A DNA stretch of 64,000 nt from Serpula lacrymans var. lacrymans S7.9 (GCF_000218685.1 NW_006763291.1:1334286-1398285), one strand, 5' to 3'. Shown: positions 49,103-62,075, counted from the first letter of the stretch. Translations and numbers: made by a program. Notes: generated by a model not told the origin, from the sequence alone.

Positions 49103-49373
49103 AAGAAATATACTATTGAAGTTCATAGAATGGGAACACCATTCGTATCATTAGCTCTGGATATTATAGCCATATGCATACAGTACTCTAGATGTTTTTC
49201 ATGGAGTTTTAACTGGCTTTAAAGCCATCATCATATTTAGACATCATGGTTAACGTACATAATTACAATAGGGGATGTATCCTAAACAAGTAAGTCAAAT
49301 TTTTCGCGTCCACGTAAACCCGTATAGTACTTTCACTCTTGACCAGTAACTTCGTCGGAAACCACGAACAGGA

Positions 49374-50318
49374 ATGTCGTTCACGCCCATCTTTCGTAGA
49401 CATATTTTACGAAACCTCACGAAAGCTCATGGAATCCATGCTTCTGCTTCTCTTCGAGGTCAATTCCATGGTTTGCCATCTCGGCTCTCAACAGCCCATA
49501 CGCGCACGTACGCTTCGAAATCCAAGGTCAAATCCACCGCCAGCCTAGTTCCAGGCTCTAAGCAAGCAATCACTTCTGAAGCAGCGCGGGCCGAGTATGA
49601 AAAAGCCGAAGCAAAAATGACTACAGCTGTGGAATGGTACCGGAAGGAAGTCGCCACTCTCGAGACACGAGCCAACGGTCGTGTTACGCCTGCATTACTC
49701 TCGCCGGTCAGAGTTGAACTCCCAGGCAAAGAAAAGAATGAGGCAGTAAAGTTAGAGCAGGTGGCAACTGTCGGTGTGAGAGACGGTTCAACGTTAATAG
49801 TCACTGTATTTGAAGAACATGTGAGTGCTTGGGCATATCTTTGTTTCTGTCATATTCATCTCCATCGACACCTTTTTATCGTCCATCATCTAGTAGACCC
49901 TGAAGGCTGTCGAGCAAGCTCTATACAGTGCTAAACTACCCAACATTGTTCCTCAAAGACAGGATACCCGGACAATCAAAATACCTATACCAAAGTACGC
50001 CGTGTTATTCCTTCCACTTGACAGTATGTAAAATTTGGTCCCAGACCAACGGTTGACGCTCGTAAGGCGCTCACTACTAGTGCTCAACGTCTGGCCGAGG
50101 ACAGTCGCGTACAGATCCGCAAGCTTCAACAAGCGAGCGTCAAGAAAGGCAAATATGAGAAACATTCGGTGGAACTTGATGAGGTACCTTTGTACATGCT
50201 AAATACTATTTTCCCAGTTGACCTGAGTATTTTATAGTTTCAGAAACTCGCAGACCGCAACATTTCAGAGATAGACAAGATATTCTCTCAGATGAAGAAG
50301 GCGACTGGTTCCCGGTGA
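49374..50318 (+). CDS. RRF1: Mitochondrial ribosome recycling factor
   Basis: Releases ribosomes from mRNA after termination in mitochondria. Four exons, 49374-49820, 49897-49994, 50045-50183 and 50244-50318, give 252 residues in frame; a slightly longer last exon starting at the previous AG also keeps the frame. The first about 45 residues are basic and Ser/Arg-rich (MSFTPIFRRHILRNLTKAHG), a typical mitochondrial presequence. The RRF fold follows: KMTTAVEWYRKEVATLETRA, GRVTPALLSPVRVEL, KLEQVATVGVRDGSTLIVTV, KAVEQALYSAKLPN, PTVDARKALTTSAQRLAEDS, RVQIRKLQQASVKKG and KLADRNISEIDKIFSQMKKA. The R of VQIRKLQ corresponds to the conserved ribosome-contacting region. Length fits mitochondrial RRFs. 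Confidence 0.93.
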
Positions 50319-50838
50319 TTTTATGCCAGACATCGAATCTTGAATCCTAACTTCGAGGAAACCAATTCGGACGTACTTATTTCCGGCCGCTTTCTGGTCG
50401 GAGAATGGCTTGTATTTCCTCCAATATGATATGACCTCACTTGCTTTAGATAGACATACCACATTGAGCTTGAAACTGAATTATGAGGATAACACCAATG
50501 GTATAAACTTGCAATTACATGCAAGTGGAAATATACCGTAAACTATGCAACGTATAAAGAGTATACGAGAGAAAATATAATATTGTACCGAGTCATGCAA
50601 AGCATAGGAAAGCGGGACTATCAATACATAACGTGAATCAAATCCAGTGTCGCCAGTGATGTAAGGTATGGAAGGGTATGGCCAACGGCACTTTTGAAGC
50701 TTTAGGATATTTTAGCCATGAAGGGAAGACGGTAAAGTATTCAAATGGAAAAAGAAAAAGCATACGTTTATGAAGACTTTCGTGCGGTACACATAACATC
50801 TATAGCGATACTTCATGCACCACGAATGGATAGATTCT
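50319..50838. other. Convergent 3' flanks
   Basis: About 0.5 kb between RRF and the SNF2-RING gene. AT-rich with ATAT runs near 50540-50590; no gene seen. Confidence 0.5.
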
Positions 50839-53800
50839 TCAAAGCACGTTGCCCCTGTGGTCCAGACCGAATACTATGTGCTTTTAGTGAGCAATGTTAA
50901 GGTGAGTAGGGAGGTTACGAAAACGCACAATTTGCTAGCTCGCGGACGCTCAACCCTATAAACAAGCAATGTGTTAAGCAAAAGATCGGTGGATAGTCAA
51001 TATACTTACGCCCGATATTCTTGCCCTTTCCTTCCCCAAGACTCCCATCCGCAAGATTTTGCTATTAGGGAAAATATGTCAGCACAGAACAATAAATAGC
51101 TATAGCGGCGACAAACCTTGCGCTCTTGAAGGGCCAAAACTCGATCTTCAACTGTGTCAGCAATGACTAAACGTTGGACGAAAACCTCTTTCGTCTGTCC
51201 GAGGCGATGAACACGGTCGAACGCTTGACTCTCGATAGCCTCACTCCATCCAAGATCCAAGGATATCACCCCTGCAAGACAATGAGATCGGTAGAATAAA
51301 ACTAAAGGCTGAAATTGTGCTCACGGTTAGCTCTGGTCAAGTTAAGCCCAACGCCACCACATTTCAGCGACATCAACATGACTTGGGCTTTGTCCTTGGC
51401 CATGAAGACGCGGACAGCTTGGTCACGCTTGGCACGATTCATATCACCCTGGTACCTGGAAAATGGGGATACAGTATAAACAAACGAGAGAATCGACCAA
51501 ATTGCACAGGACTAACTTGACATGAAGAATTCCATTCTCAGTGAGGTAATCGGACACGAGCAACAAACATTGAGTCCATTGGGAGATGATTAGGGTCTGG
51601 GGGTAGGAACAAAAGGGATCAATACCATGTCCTCCAACTTGATCCGAAAGTACATACCTTTTCTCCAGCGTTCTCTTCAGCCCATTTTTTGAGGTGCTCC
51701 ATCATTTTCTGCGAGATATTCTTAGCCAAAATCCCAGTGCTAATGCATATAAACCTCACCTTCATTTTCGTTGATGGTAGGAACTTTGGCATCATTTTTA
51801 CTTGCTCTTTCGGTATCGAAGAATCCCGTTTGCCGTAAATAACTTCTTCGGCTTCGCTATCCATATCATCGTCCGAGTCGAGGACAATGGCTCGGCGCTT
51901 CCCAAGGCGCTTCTTCATAACATGACGCTCAGCGTCATTGTCTTCCTCGTCGCTCTGGACAATAAAGTCGCTCATACGGTCATCATCATCCCTCTCCGAT
52001 TCTTCAAACGTACGCCTTTTCATCAACCTCCTTGGCCTTTTGTTGGCATTAAAAATACTAACCATTTCATCGTCAGTATCTTCGAATGCCTTGGCAGTGT
52101 GTTTTTCATCTCCGTTGAGCTCAGAGTCACTGGGCTCGAAAGCCTCACGCGCAAATATCTTGATATGGGATACTGGACCACGGCATGACGGACCTGTAGT
52201 GAAAGAAGTTCAGAGGATACTGTGAGAGATAGCTGTAGACTGGCTTACATGGCTTCTCATCCGCCTTGTACTTGTTAGGATCATCCATGTCTTGGACATG
52301 TGGCGTGTTCAGAACATTTACTAGTAACGATATAAGTGGGCGATAATGATACAACTTGCGTAGTATACTTACGTAGACATTCACGGCAGAAAGTATGTGC
52401 ACAAGGAGTTATGACAGCGTCAGTGAAGACATCCATGCATACAGGGCATTCTTCGTCGTCGATGGTTGCATCAGTAGACTACAAATTATGTCAGCGTCAG
52501 CATTTAGCGACAGCTTATCACCTACATCCTTCTCTTCTTGCATATGGCGTAAGGCTGCTTCCTTGTATTTGTGTTTCAATTTGTCAACGAATTGCGCCGA
52601 TACAAGCCGCCTAGCACGTGCCAACTCTTGTTGAGGATCGCGAGAGCTATCTGCACAGACATCGTCAGGTCCCACAAGAGCGACACCGTCTTCTTGAATG
52701 AGAGCAGGGTGAGAGCATATCTGGCGCAGGCGTAAGAGCATGACCAGCACTACGGTTTAAAGAACTTGGGGTCAGCTTGTCCCAATGGACTGCATATTCC
52801 AGAACGAACCTTGGGTGTAATTCCTGAACATAAATTACTAAGTCAGGATGAACGAAAATAGTGAAATCAAAGGAAACTGACTTCAAGACCGTTCCTGCTC
52901 TGAGATATCGATTGAACGTTGCTTGTGAGCGTGCTTCGACCTTAAGGGCACTGTAAGCCTACTCATTCGGGAGGATCGCTGTAACTTTACCATTTTGTAG
53001 ATATCACGTTCCTCTTGACTGAACGTCAGTTTCTCCATCTCGACGTTCTTCGGGGGCAGCTCGATCAATCTCTTTCCATCTAATTCGGAGTCCTTTTTTC
53101 GGCGGAGAAGAATAACCCTGAAAATGCTTTGCAACCTAGCACTAGCCAGCTTCGCTGCAGAACCGGACCTTTGAGTCATTAGCGTATCGTAGAATATAAC
53201 TCGACTTACGATTCTTCTTCTCAAGCTTAGATATGTGACCGTTGAACTCTGTCCAATCATACCATGGTCGAAGCTTCAAGAACCGGAAGAGCGGGTAGGC
53301 ATCTATCAAACCATTGATAATTGGAGTACTGCAAAAACTTAAGAGTTTATAAACACACAGGTTGAAGCACTTTACCCTGTGAGACACCAACGGTATGTGG
53401 CGTCTAATTCCGTCACGCAACGTGAGTTTCCTGAAGAGCGTTAAGAAATCCTTGCCAAGTACTTCGCTAAGCACTCACTGGTTTTCCTATTACGAATATT
53501 CTGCGCCTCATCTAAAATTACTCTATACCACTGGCGGAGGATTAGTTTCCTCATTTTTATCTCTTCAACATACAAATACTCACATTCATCTGGAAAAGGA
53601 GCCCCACTGTCTCCAAGGTCAGTACCCGATTCGTCGCAGACGAGAAGGATATAGACTAACGTTGTTTCTTTTTCTTCTTTGGTTTAACAATTTCCTCCTC
53701 AGAGTCACTTGCAATAAAACTTTGGTTTTTCTTGCGTAGTTTGCGACGCTTTTCTTGGAGCATCTGCTCAGCTTCGTAATCAGGCCACTCCTGTGCCAAC

Positions 53801-55462
53801 GTCTGGATATATTTCGTCTAATTCAGAATTCCGCTATAGGAGATAAAATACAAACATGATAAGTGGTTAGCACCACATCATATCTCATTATATCTGCCTT
53901 GTTCTTGGGTTTGTTAGAGCCTATGTATAGAAAGTACATCAGCTATGAGCGACATATATGCGTGCCATGGGGCCATACCGTGGTAAATCAGACATTTCAT
54001 GTTGTTATTGGTTTTCATGTCGATTTCCAGCTGCCACTGGTCAAGTAACGCTGTTGGAGCCACAATAAGGTTGGTCTTGCAGATAGGGTTGCGAGACGCA
54101 TTGATGACCATAACTGCAGTAATTTGGACGGTCTGTCACATTCAATTCAGAACCGGGTTATTATAGACAGTCAAATACGTAGAAAAATACAGAACGAGCC
54201 TTGCCGAGACCCATCTCATCGCCCAGGACACCACCCTTTTCTGAGCCATGTTCTTTGTCGAGAGCCCATGCAACTCCGATTAATTGATGAGGCATGAGTG
54301 AAACGCTCATTCCCGGGAGAAGCTGGTACATCCCACGGAGTCCGAGTTTTTCTAACGCTGTATCGACGCTAGCATTGCCGTCGAATAGTTCAGCATTACC
54401 AGCAGACCTTAAAAACTTCTCGATGCTTGCTTATTGTCAGATAAGCTCTCACAGATCAAACAATCATACTCACTCATCAGCCTTCGCCACAGGTCCCAAA
54501 AAGGTATCTTTGCCCCGCCCGTAGAAATCTCCATCATCATCAAAACGCTGGTCGTCAACGACACTTTGTATGGGCTCTATAGGCATATAATGCGGGAAAG
54601 AAGATTGACCGGGATCTGTAGAATCGAAGAACAAATTTGAAGCCCTTTCGAGGGGCACACCAGATCCAGAAGCAAGGGGCTGAGGACTCTGGAATGATAA
54701 TGCAGGTGTCTTTTCGCGCGACTCGAGTAAAGCCGTGGCGATATCCTCGTCCAATGTGTCGTTGACGTGGGGGTCCTGGGGGGTGTCGTACAAAAGATAA
54801 TTCCAATGCGTGGGGGGACGCATCTGCAAAGCAGAAACCCCTGAAGGAAAGGCTGAGTGAGTCATATTGGGGAGGGTACCGTTGTATTCGAGTTCTTGAC
54901 TTCGTAAGTGCTGAATCTGCCTTACGAGATTCGCCTCTTGTTGTACTTCCTCCATGCTTAGCCTCGACTTCTGGGCTAGACGCTGCAGTTCACTTTGTGC
55001 ACGGACAATTTCCGTTTGCAGGTCCATCATTTTAACGCGCGCTTCTTCAGCGCCAGGAGACTGAATTGCAGGCTGTAGAGCGTGCGACAGATACGAGGAA
55101 GAAGTGTTGTTATCCATGCGCGCTAGGGGCGACTTCGTGTGTTCTAGCTTCTGCCGTTTGATAGACGGCAGAGACATTGTCAGTGTATAAGGATGCTCCT
55201 CGTGTTTGACACCATGCAAAGAGAATGACGTATCCGAGAGACGCTTGTAGGGGACGACCGACTCGGTGGCAGGCTCGACCTTGACCGCTGCAGTTTTGCA
55301 GGAGTTTGGTCGATGGGATTCAAGACTGGGTTCCTTTTTGGTCAGGGGTTGACTCCGAATTGACGCGCGCACAGGTAAGGTGTGAGCTGTGTGATTGATA
55401 TGATGCTGTTCTCTGGGAGCAGCCAAGAGCACAGGATTGGACGACACGTTGCGTGTGTCCAT
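50839..55462 (-). CDS. SNF2-family ATPase with RING finger (Uls1/Ris1-like)
   Basis: DNA translocase and probable ubiquitin or SUMO-targeted ligase working in genome maintenance. The N-terminal 300 residues are low-complexity with a coiled coil (EEARVKMMDLQTEIVRAQSE). The SNF2 ATPase follows: ALDKEHGSEKGGVLGDEMGLGKTVQ split by an intron after LGK, LIVAPTALLDQWQLEI, DVVLTTYHT, the DEAQ box VILDEAQNIRNR, and RYRWCLTGTPIINGL. Then VILLRRKKDSELDGK, LPPKNVEMEKLTFSQEERDI and LLRLRQICSHP. A C3HC4 RING follows (ECPVCMDVFTDAVITPCAHT, FCRECL, CPSCR). An acidic insert and the C-terminal helicase motif ISLDLGWSEAIESQAFDRVH (RLGQTKEVFVQRL) lead to the end ELANLFGLDHRGNVL, stop 50841-50839. The domain order (SNF2, RING, HELICc) fits Uls1. 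The intron at 54199-54133 has a GC donor. Putative MCB boxes lie just upstream. Confidence 0.88.
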
Positions 55463-57191
55463 TGAGGGGATGATAGAACTATGGGCTGAAAGTTAAATTG
55501 GAAAGGCGCGTCGACGCGTCGCGCCTGTTTGCCCTTATTTGGCATTGACGCGCCCGAAAAGAAGCAAAAAGAAGTCAAGAAAGTTAGTCCAAAAACCTGT
55601 TTTGGAAAGCATTTGGATCCACCTGTCATGACATCGTGCAAGCTGTTAATTTGCTTGGCCTTCGTTGCGGTAACCGCCAATAACGTGCATATGATAACAA
55701 ACCTTGATAAAAAAAACCGTACAAAGTAGCTCATAGGATTTCGAATCATAGAACATTCTCTGGCGAATATACAGCTTTGGTCAACTTTGGTTCATGTCCG
55801 TTCGGTCTCTCTCCAGATCTCCGTTTGGGCATGTAGTGGGACCAATCACAGCAAACCCAAGCCAGATGTTTTTATCCAGTAATACACTGGAGAATGTTCT
55901 TGAATCGCTCTACTACAGAGGCGTGGTCATCCCTACATGCATGGCGACTTTCATCCCAACGTCACTTGTGAAGACGGATCCATAAAGCAGCATCAGAATT
56001 GCGTTAGTGTCAGTGGTAGAATTACTTACTATGTAGTAGCACCACCATTCGCCTAAAGCGTATTTTAACTCTAACGTTCTGATAGATGGGTAGTGGGGAA
56101 TAACGTGTTATTTTTGATCACATCGACGATTCCAACCAACAAAATTGTGTACATTGTCGACATACTCGGGGGAGTTCCTGTAAAGGCTCAACTACTGCAA
56201 GATACTAGTTCTCAGCGGGCACAAGAAGCGAGAGCCTTCAAGCGGAGTCTGAACTTTTTACTATAAAAATACCTCTTTTTTTCATCAACAGAGTTTTGCA
56301 CTCTACCTTTTCTTATGAAGGACTCATCGTGGTGACCAAAGATAGTAACTGTGAGTACTCCAAAAAGCTTTTGGCTTGATAGTGTTGCGTCTTGCTTTAC
56401 ATTTTCTTCTTACCAAATGACGAGTGTTGTATCATCAACCATACTGGCACCTCTTAGTCGAATTGATACACGAATTCATTCGTGTATCATTGACATGAAT
56501 GACCTTCTGATATTGTTTTTTCTTTCTTTTACAAGTTATGCACATGTGAAGGGCCATAAACTCATTCTTAACTTTATAGTACAGTGCATCATCTCGATAC
56601 GCCCTGATACAATGGATGTTTCTTGGAGTTGAACTAAATTGGATTGATCGTCAACATCTCATTTTGTATTGTCTGTTACTCGTTGTCAATAGTTACTCAA
56701 TGCGATGGGTTTGCTACATCGTTCTTATTTGTGGTTCCATGTGTTTTGATAATCGCGTTAAAAGTAATGGGATGGAGATATTGTTAATGTGATGAAAATC
56801 TTATAGTGTATGCGGAAAATATGTGATTTTAGCGCAGTGTCGCACTCAGGAAAGGAAAGGAAGGAGTATTTATCGTGCATGGTCACACTCATGCTGTCTG
56901 GGCAACATGGAGCTGACATCTCCAGACATGTATAATTTCTGGACCTTTTATCTTTTATTGCTCTGACTTGTTTGTTTTTATGAACCCCGAATCAGCTGTA
57001 ACTCATGTGGCAGAATCACCCGTCGTCTTAGTTTTTCTAGGTCTGAAATGTATCTCAGCACAGTTGTTTTGATAATCTCATTGCTTCTCACACCGCATCC
57101 CCTTACTTCATGTCCTACATTACAACAAATAACATTGTCCTTTCTTACACCCCGTCCATTCTCTCACCTCAACCCAGCCTCAACCCTCATC
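55463..57191. other. Intergenic region
   Basis: 1.7 kb between two minus-strand genes. Apart from the proposed promoter motifs near 55510, only short unconvincing frames (for example 56351-56632) are present. Confidence 0.45.
55505..55555. promoter_or_regulatory. Cluster of MCB/E2F-like sites upstream of the SNF2-RING gene
   Basis: Between 43 and 93 bp upstream of the start codon. It contains GGCGCGTCGACGCGTCGCGC with the MluI cell-cycle box ACGCGT at 55514-55519, and TTGACGCGCCCG about 30 bp further upstream. ACGCGT is the binding site of MBF, which drives G1/S transcription of replication and repair genes in fungi; that is established for yeasts and inferred here. Confidence 0.5.
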
Positions 57192-60100
57192 TCAAACGTC
57201 CCTAACCCGCAAAAGCCCCTCCAACTCCTCCACCCTACTCTCCCACTTCCCAACCTCCTCCAACCGTGCCTCAAGCTCCACGATCTCCCTATCCATCTCC
57301 ATCCGCTCCTCCGCCCCACCCACTCTCGAGAGCGTCCAGCGCCCACTACCGTCGCCGGTGAGCGTGAGGAGTTGTTTGTGGTACTTCATGAGCGAAGGGC
57401 TATTATATTTTAGAAACCAAAATATTAGCGGTCCGTGCATGTACCTAGACAATTATGAATGAATGACGTACCGTAGTGAGATGGTGATCAGCGTTATGCC
57501 CATCGCCTTTGCGCGTTCATACATCTGTCCTTCGACATCGCTGGACACCGCACTCGTACACTCTGTCATAAATACAGTCAACATCATCGCATAGTCCCTT
57601 CGATAATCACAGACACTCACCATCCAAAATAGCGAACCTTGGGCGATGATAAAATACCCGTGCCAATGCCATCTGTCACCAAGAAAACGGGTGTCAGAGC
57701 AGAAGACAATCTGTAAAAATCCGCTTACCCTCTGCTTCTCTCCCCCACTCAACACATCCCTCCACTCTTTCCTTGTCCCCCACCCCCCTTCACGCTCAGG
57801 CAGATACCCCAAAAACACAGCTTCCAAAATCTCCCTCAGCTCCTCCAAACTCCTCCCACTCGCTTTAAACTGAGCATAACCGTGCGGGTATATCACCTGG
57901 TCGAGCAACGAGCCTGTCACCATGTACGCGCGCTGTGGAACGACGAATACACCAGGGCGCGTCCATGCATATGAAGCGTGCGTGGAGCTTGGAGAGGGAG
58001 AGATGTCATCTGCTATGGGGCCAGGGCGGGAGACAGACGCGAGAGGTCCATGGGCATCCCACAGGCCAGCCAACACACGCGCCACCGCAGTCTTTCCAAC
58101 TCCATTGCTTCCTGTGATCATCAGATGCTCGCCTTCGCGAAGGATGAGGGAAAGATCGCGGACAAGCGGGGCGGACAGCTTCGCTTCGCTGACATGAGGC
58201 TCACCATCGGTGCCAGTGAGAGTGTCGTTAGAGTCCGCGATGAGTGCGCTTCCTGGGATGACAACGTCCACATTTTTCAGCTGGATGACGTCCCCTTCTG
58301 CTGAGACTGGCATTGATGGGAGATTGTGTAAAGTTGAGAGGAGGGTGTATAGCCTGAGTCGCAGTGAGCCCTGAGCTGGGAAAGTCCCAAAGGTAAGTTA
58401 CTCACCGAGTAGTCAAGCCAGCAAGCTCCAACAGATCTTTATACGCATACATCAACCTCCCACCTGCGTCTGCGAGAGATAGGAGGAGGCGTCGATTCGA
58501 TATATAAGCTGATCAAATCAAAAGTCAACGTCCGAAATTTGCCACGGCTGGACTGACATACTTTCTGTTCGATGTGCAACCACGTTGTCAACCCTTCCAC
58601 CCGTCTCGTCGCCGCCAGCCTGCACTCCAATCGCTTTCTTTGTCCTTGTTATCAGCAAAGGAACTGCGATCAAGCCATACCCTGCCGCAGACCAAAGATA
58701 CTTGATGACATAGTCTTCTGTCCATTCGTAGGCTATCCGAATCTATGAGGTAATGAAAAATTAGCGATGAAAATATTGAGATATGATTCTGCATGAGCCA
58801 TCATGAGCGAGATACCTACCTTGTATATTGAATTGACGTGCTTGATCAACCTCAAGTATGCCCTGGTGAGGATATCCTTCTCTCGTGCACCACCATCGTA
58901 GAACCTGTTTCGAGGGCATATAATGTTAACCTTACCAGAAGACGAGCCGAACGAGATGAGATGAACAACTCACGCGACCTCTTCCCCTTCTCTCCCCACT
59001 CTCCCTACACCCGCTCGATATTCTCCTTCCAACCTTGCTTCCACTACAGCCAATCTCCCAAACGCTGGAGTTACAGCTCTCAGGATTTTCGCTGTGACAT
59101 AATAATTGGCAAAGAGAAGTATGGTTCCACGCAATCCGAGGGACCGCGAGAGCTGGGAGGTGAAGAGGAGGGTGTCAAGCGTTGGTTTGAGCAGATTCCC
59201 ACTAAAAGTTCGCAGCGGGCACGTTAGTGCTCCAAAAGATAAGAAGCTGCTAGAGAGCGGGCGTACTATAATCCAGCTAGCGCGTCTGCCCAGGCTTCTA
59301 CGTCTGCAGTGATGTACTGGTCGACACCTTCGAGTTCGGAGCCAATGTGGTAGTACCGGAGGTGGGGAGCGGAAGATAGATAGAGGTCGTGAATATATCG
59401 CGTTAAGCGTGTACGGATGCGGAGAGATATCTTTGACTGAAGATGGCGGATCTATACGAGCATTCATTCAGGTGATTTAAAGATTGATTAGTTATGGTAC
59501 CATAAGGAAGAAGGTGAAAGCGTACCATTGAATTAGTATAAGTGCTTGGTATGGCGAGGAGAAACCATAGCCCTAATCCCCGCAAAAAGCCTTTTCCGTC
59601 TGCACTAACCAAATCTCTGACGATCCTCCCATCCAACCTTGCGACGCCAATACTCAAGACTGTCCTAAGGACGAGAAAGAAACTATGCATGACGACGAGT
59701 AGAGTTTCTTTTGATCTCCAGGAGGGAATGGCGATTCGGAATATGATGGAGCGAAGTTGGTGAAGGAATGTGGTGTTTAGGCCAGTAGGAGTTGACTTCG
59801 ATTTTGCGAGAGATTGGGACGAGGAGATGGAAGGAGAGGATATGATTGGAAAGTAGGGAGCATCTGATGCGAGTTTGGAGGGAGATATGGGGCTGATGGG
59901 GACCTGCGTGACAGAGTATGAGCGATAACTTGGAAAACGAAAAGAAAGAAAAAGGGTGCGTACCTTTGTAACGTACTGATCACGATATGGAACGAGGAGG
60001 GTCTTCGAGCCGTCCTTTTCCTGAATATACACTTGCTGCAACGCATCTGCGAGTTCTTCTGGCGATGCACGCTTCCCGCGTGCTACTCTGTCCGCAGTGG

Positions 60101-60337
60101 AGTAAATACGATTTATGATAGTCTGCGGATGCGAGCGTTATAACAAGTTGTAGACTAAACGAAGGTGGTGAAGGTACGAACTTTGGTAACATCTATTGGA
60201 CCAGATACGATGCGACCACGGAGGATGAGGAGCGTTGCAAGGAGAACAAGGAGGCGAGTGCGAGGCGAGCCAGCGGAAGCGTAATTCTCGAGGAGCAGCT
60301 GGACGTTTGGATGCACGGGTTTAGAGAGAACCGCCAT
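57192..60337 (-). CDS. Peroxisomal ABC half-transporter (ABCD family, Pxa-like)
   Basis: Imports long-chain acyl-CoAs or fatty acids into peroxisomes for beta-oxidation, normally as a dimer. The start MAVLSKPVHPNVQLLLENY leads into the ABC_membrane_2 domain: IIFRIAIPSWRSKETLLVVM, RTVLSIGVARLDGRIVRDLV, GLWFLLAIPSTYTNSM, RYYHIGSELEGVDQYITADV and NYYVTAKILRAVTPAFGRLA. The nucleotide-binding domain has Walker A ITGSNGVGKTAVARVLAGLW, the Q-loop region FVVPQRAYMVTGSLLDQVIYP, the signature VLSGGEKQRMALARVFYH and Walker B RFAILDECTSAVS. The tail ITLITISLRPSLMKYHKQLL, LTGDGSGRW and a final coiled coil (MDREIVELEARLEEV) follow. Many short introns; all motifs are intact. Whether it corresponds to Pxa1 or Pxa2 I cannot decide from sequence alone. 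It shares a 260-bp divergent promoter with the gene at 60597. Confidence 0.92.
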
Positions 60338-60596
60338 CGTTCGTGCACGTTGACGGCACTGGAGAGGCAGAAATGTCGCTGCTGTTGCGTCCTTGGTCGT
60401 TGTGTCTGACGATGAGCTCGACTATATGCTGCCAGGTCGTCTCTTGATTCAGTCACGGTGATATGATCAAGTTCCTTATTTCATGTGATTGCAGAGGCCA
60501 TGGTGTCGGCCCGATTTCCGGGACGGTAATTGAAAGACCGCGCTTGACCGCGTTCGCTGCCAGCGTTGTCGCGTCCAAGTTGTTGGTCGCGTCTCA
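60338..60596. promoter_or_regulatory. Bidirectional promoter with repeated GTCGCGTC motif
   Basis: The 259 bp between the divergent starts at 60337 and 60597 are GC-rich near the right gene. GTCGCGTC occurs twice (60568-60575 and 60586-60593), the second ending four bases before the ATG. The core is close to the MCB consensus on the opposite strand (GACGCGAC). A regulatory role is inference. Confidence 0.35.
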
Positions 60597-61422
60597 ATGT
60601 CTTTCGTGTCCCCTCCCTTCAACTTTCAGGTAGGCAGTAGCTACCCACAGCTACCTCCTCAGTTCTCAGGCCATGGTGCTATCCGTTCCTTTGTTCCACC
60701 GCCATATGAACCAGCAAGTTATATCTACACCGGTGAACCCACGGTAAGACGCAGCGAACACATCAGGGATGCTCGTCGACAACATCAATACGCGCCTTAT
60801 CCAAGACAATATAACATTGCGCCACCCAACCCGCACAATCTACGTCGCACCAGTGGCTTTCCCAGCACAGTCCGTTTTTTGATTCGACGTACACACCCAC
60901 TTTTGCTCACAGCTCTTGTCCTTTATCCAGCCTGCGTACACAACGAAACCGTTCGGGCACCAGTTGGAATCACTATCAGATTCCGCCATCTGCGATGCAT
61001 ATCAAGCGCACAAAGCGTCCCGACAAGCACTCTACTCCCAAGTTAAGCAAAGCGCATGGAAGGTAATCGAGGCTGAAAAAGTAGCCAGCCTTCACAGAAA
61101 AATGCTGGCATCGAACAGGAACGCACTATCGAACCAGGATGCTGAGGTGTGCCTTTGGGAATGTTATATGAAGCAGAGGGGAATAGACGTACAACGGGCT
61201 TGGGCTGACATCATGCTTGAACCTAAGCCTATTGTAGCCGAGCCAGTGCCATCTTCCGATGGCACAACTGGTGATTTGGACTTTGCGAATGCAAAATATA
61301 GCACAGAAACCGGCGATTCAGGGGACGAAAATTTAGAGGAGTACGCTGAAGTTGATGACCCAGAGGAAGATGGCTCAGAGGACGAGATTGATCATGAGGA
61401 TTCTGAGTGCACAGGCTGGTGA
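60597..61422 (+). CDS. Unknown protein with proline-rich start and acidic C-terminus
   Basis: Function unknown. The first frame starts MSFVSPPFNFQVGSSYPQLP and is Pro/Tyr-rich (FVPPPYEPASYIYTGEPT). It must be joined by an intron to a second frame, open from about 60883, which reads SFIQPAYTTKPFGHQLESLS and then a helical, charged region (AYQAHKASRQALYSQVKQSA, KVIEAEKVASLHRKML, CLWECYMKQRGIDVQRAWAD). The end is strongly acidic (EEYAEVDDPEEDGSEDE, ending SECTGW). A good donor is ACG|GTAAGA near 60742, and acceptors CACAG at 60912 or CCAG at 60930 are possible, but I could not fix the junction. The gene is divergent from the ABCD transporter. No known domain recognised. Confidence 0.5.
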
Positions 61423-62075
61423 CACTGGGAATTTTACGATGAACCGTACCAAAATCAACCAAGCAACTAAAGGCAATGCCAAAAAGATATCCAAGTCTAT
61501 GTCTTTGTCCGAATTCCTCATGCTGAGAGTCGGACGCAAGCAAGACACGCCTTCCATTTGTTCCTGCTTAGCACCCGAGGGGCCATCTTCGGTGGTCTGT
61601 ATAACCTTAGATGTGGGTATAATGAGTCGAACTATACCATACGATCGGCATATCTGGATTGCACACAGATTTTTCCCTAATATCTCGTTATACTGTATAT
61701 CTCGCGGATGGAAAATCTTAGAAACATCGCATAGAGACAGAAGCTATTCTCTCACTGGAAACATCGTAATACACTCACTAGCCTGTTTATGACAAGGTCT
61801 CTGAACAATAATATACAAGTTCAACAAACATGGCAAGATAATCGCAAGCACTCAATCATTTGACGACCTGTAGCAGTAACAATATCACCCACTCCATAGG
61901 CGAATTCAGAAACGCATCGCCGTGACACCCAGAACCCAATCAACACTGGGCCTGCCAATAACTTCAAGAACTAGTTGATCAAACTACGGATGCGAACATC
62001 TTTTAGTGAAGGGAATAAGAGAGAAAGACCAATCGATAATGATCAACTCCAGAGATCTGGGTTCTGTCAAGTGTA
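61423..62075. other. Convergent 3' flanks
   Basis: 0.65 kb between the acidic-protein gene and carboxypeptidase S. The frame at 61352-61792 is a shadow of the gene end followed by chance sequence. No further feature is seen. Confidence 0.5.

Noticed and set aside
57048..57413. Plus-strand Pro/Leu-rich frame of 121 codons
   Set aside because: Shadow of the C-terminal coiled coil of the ABCD transporter on the other strand.
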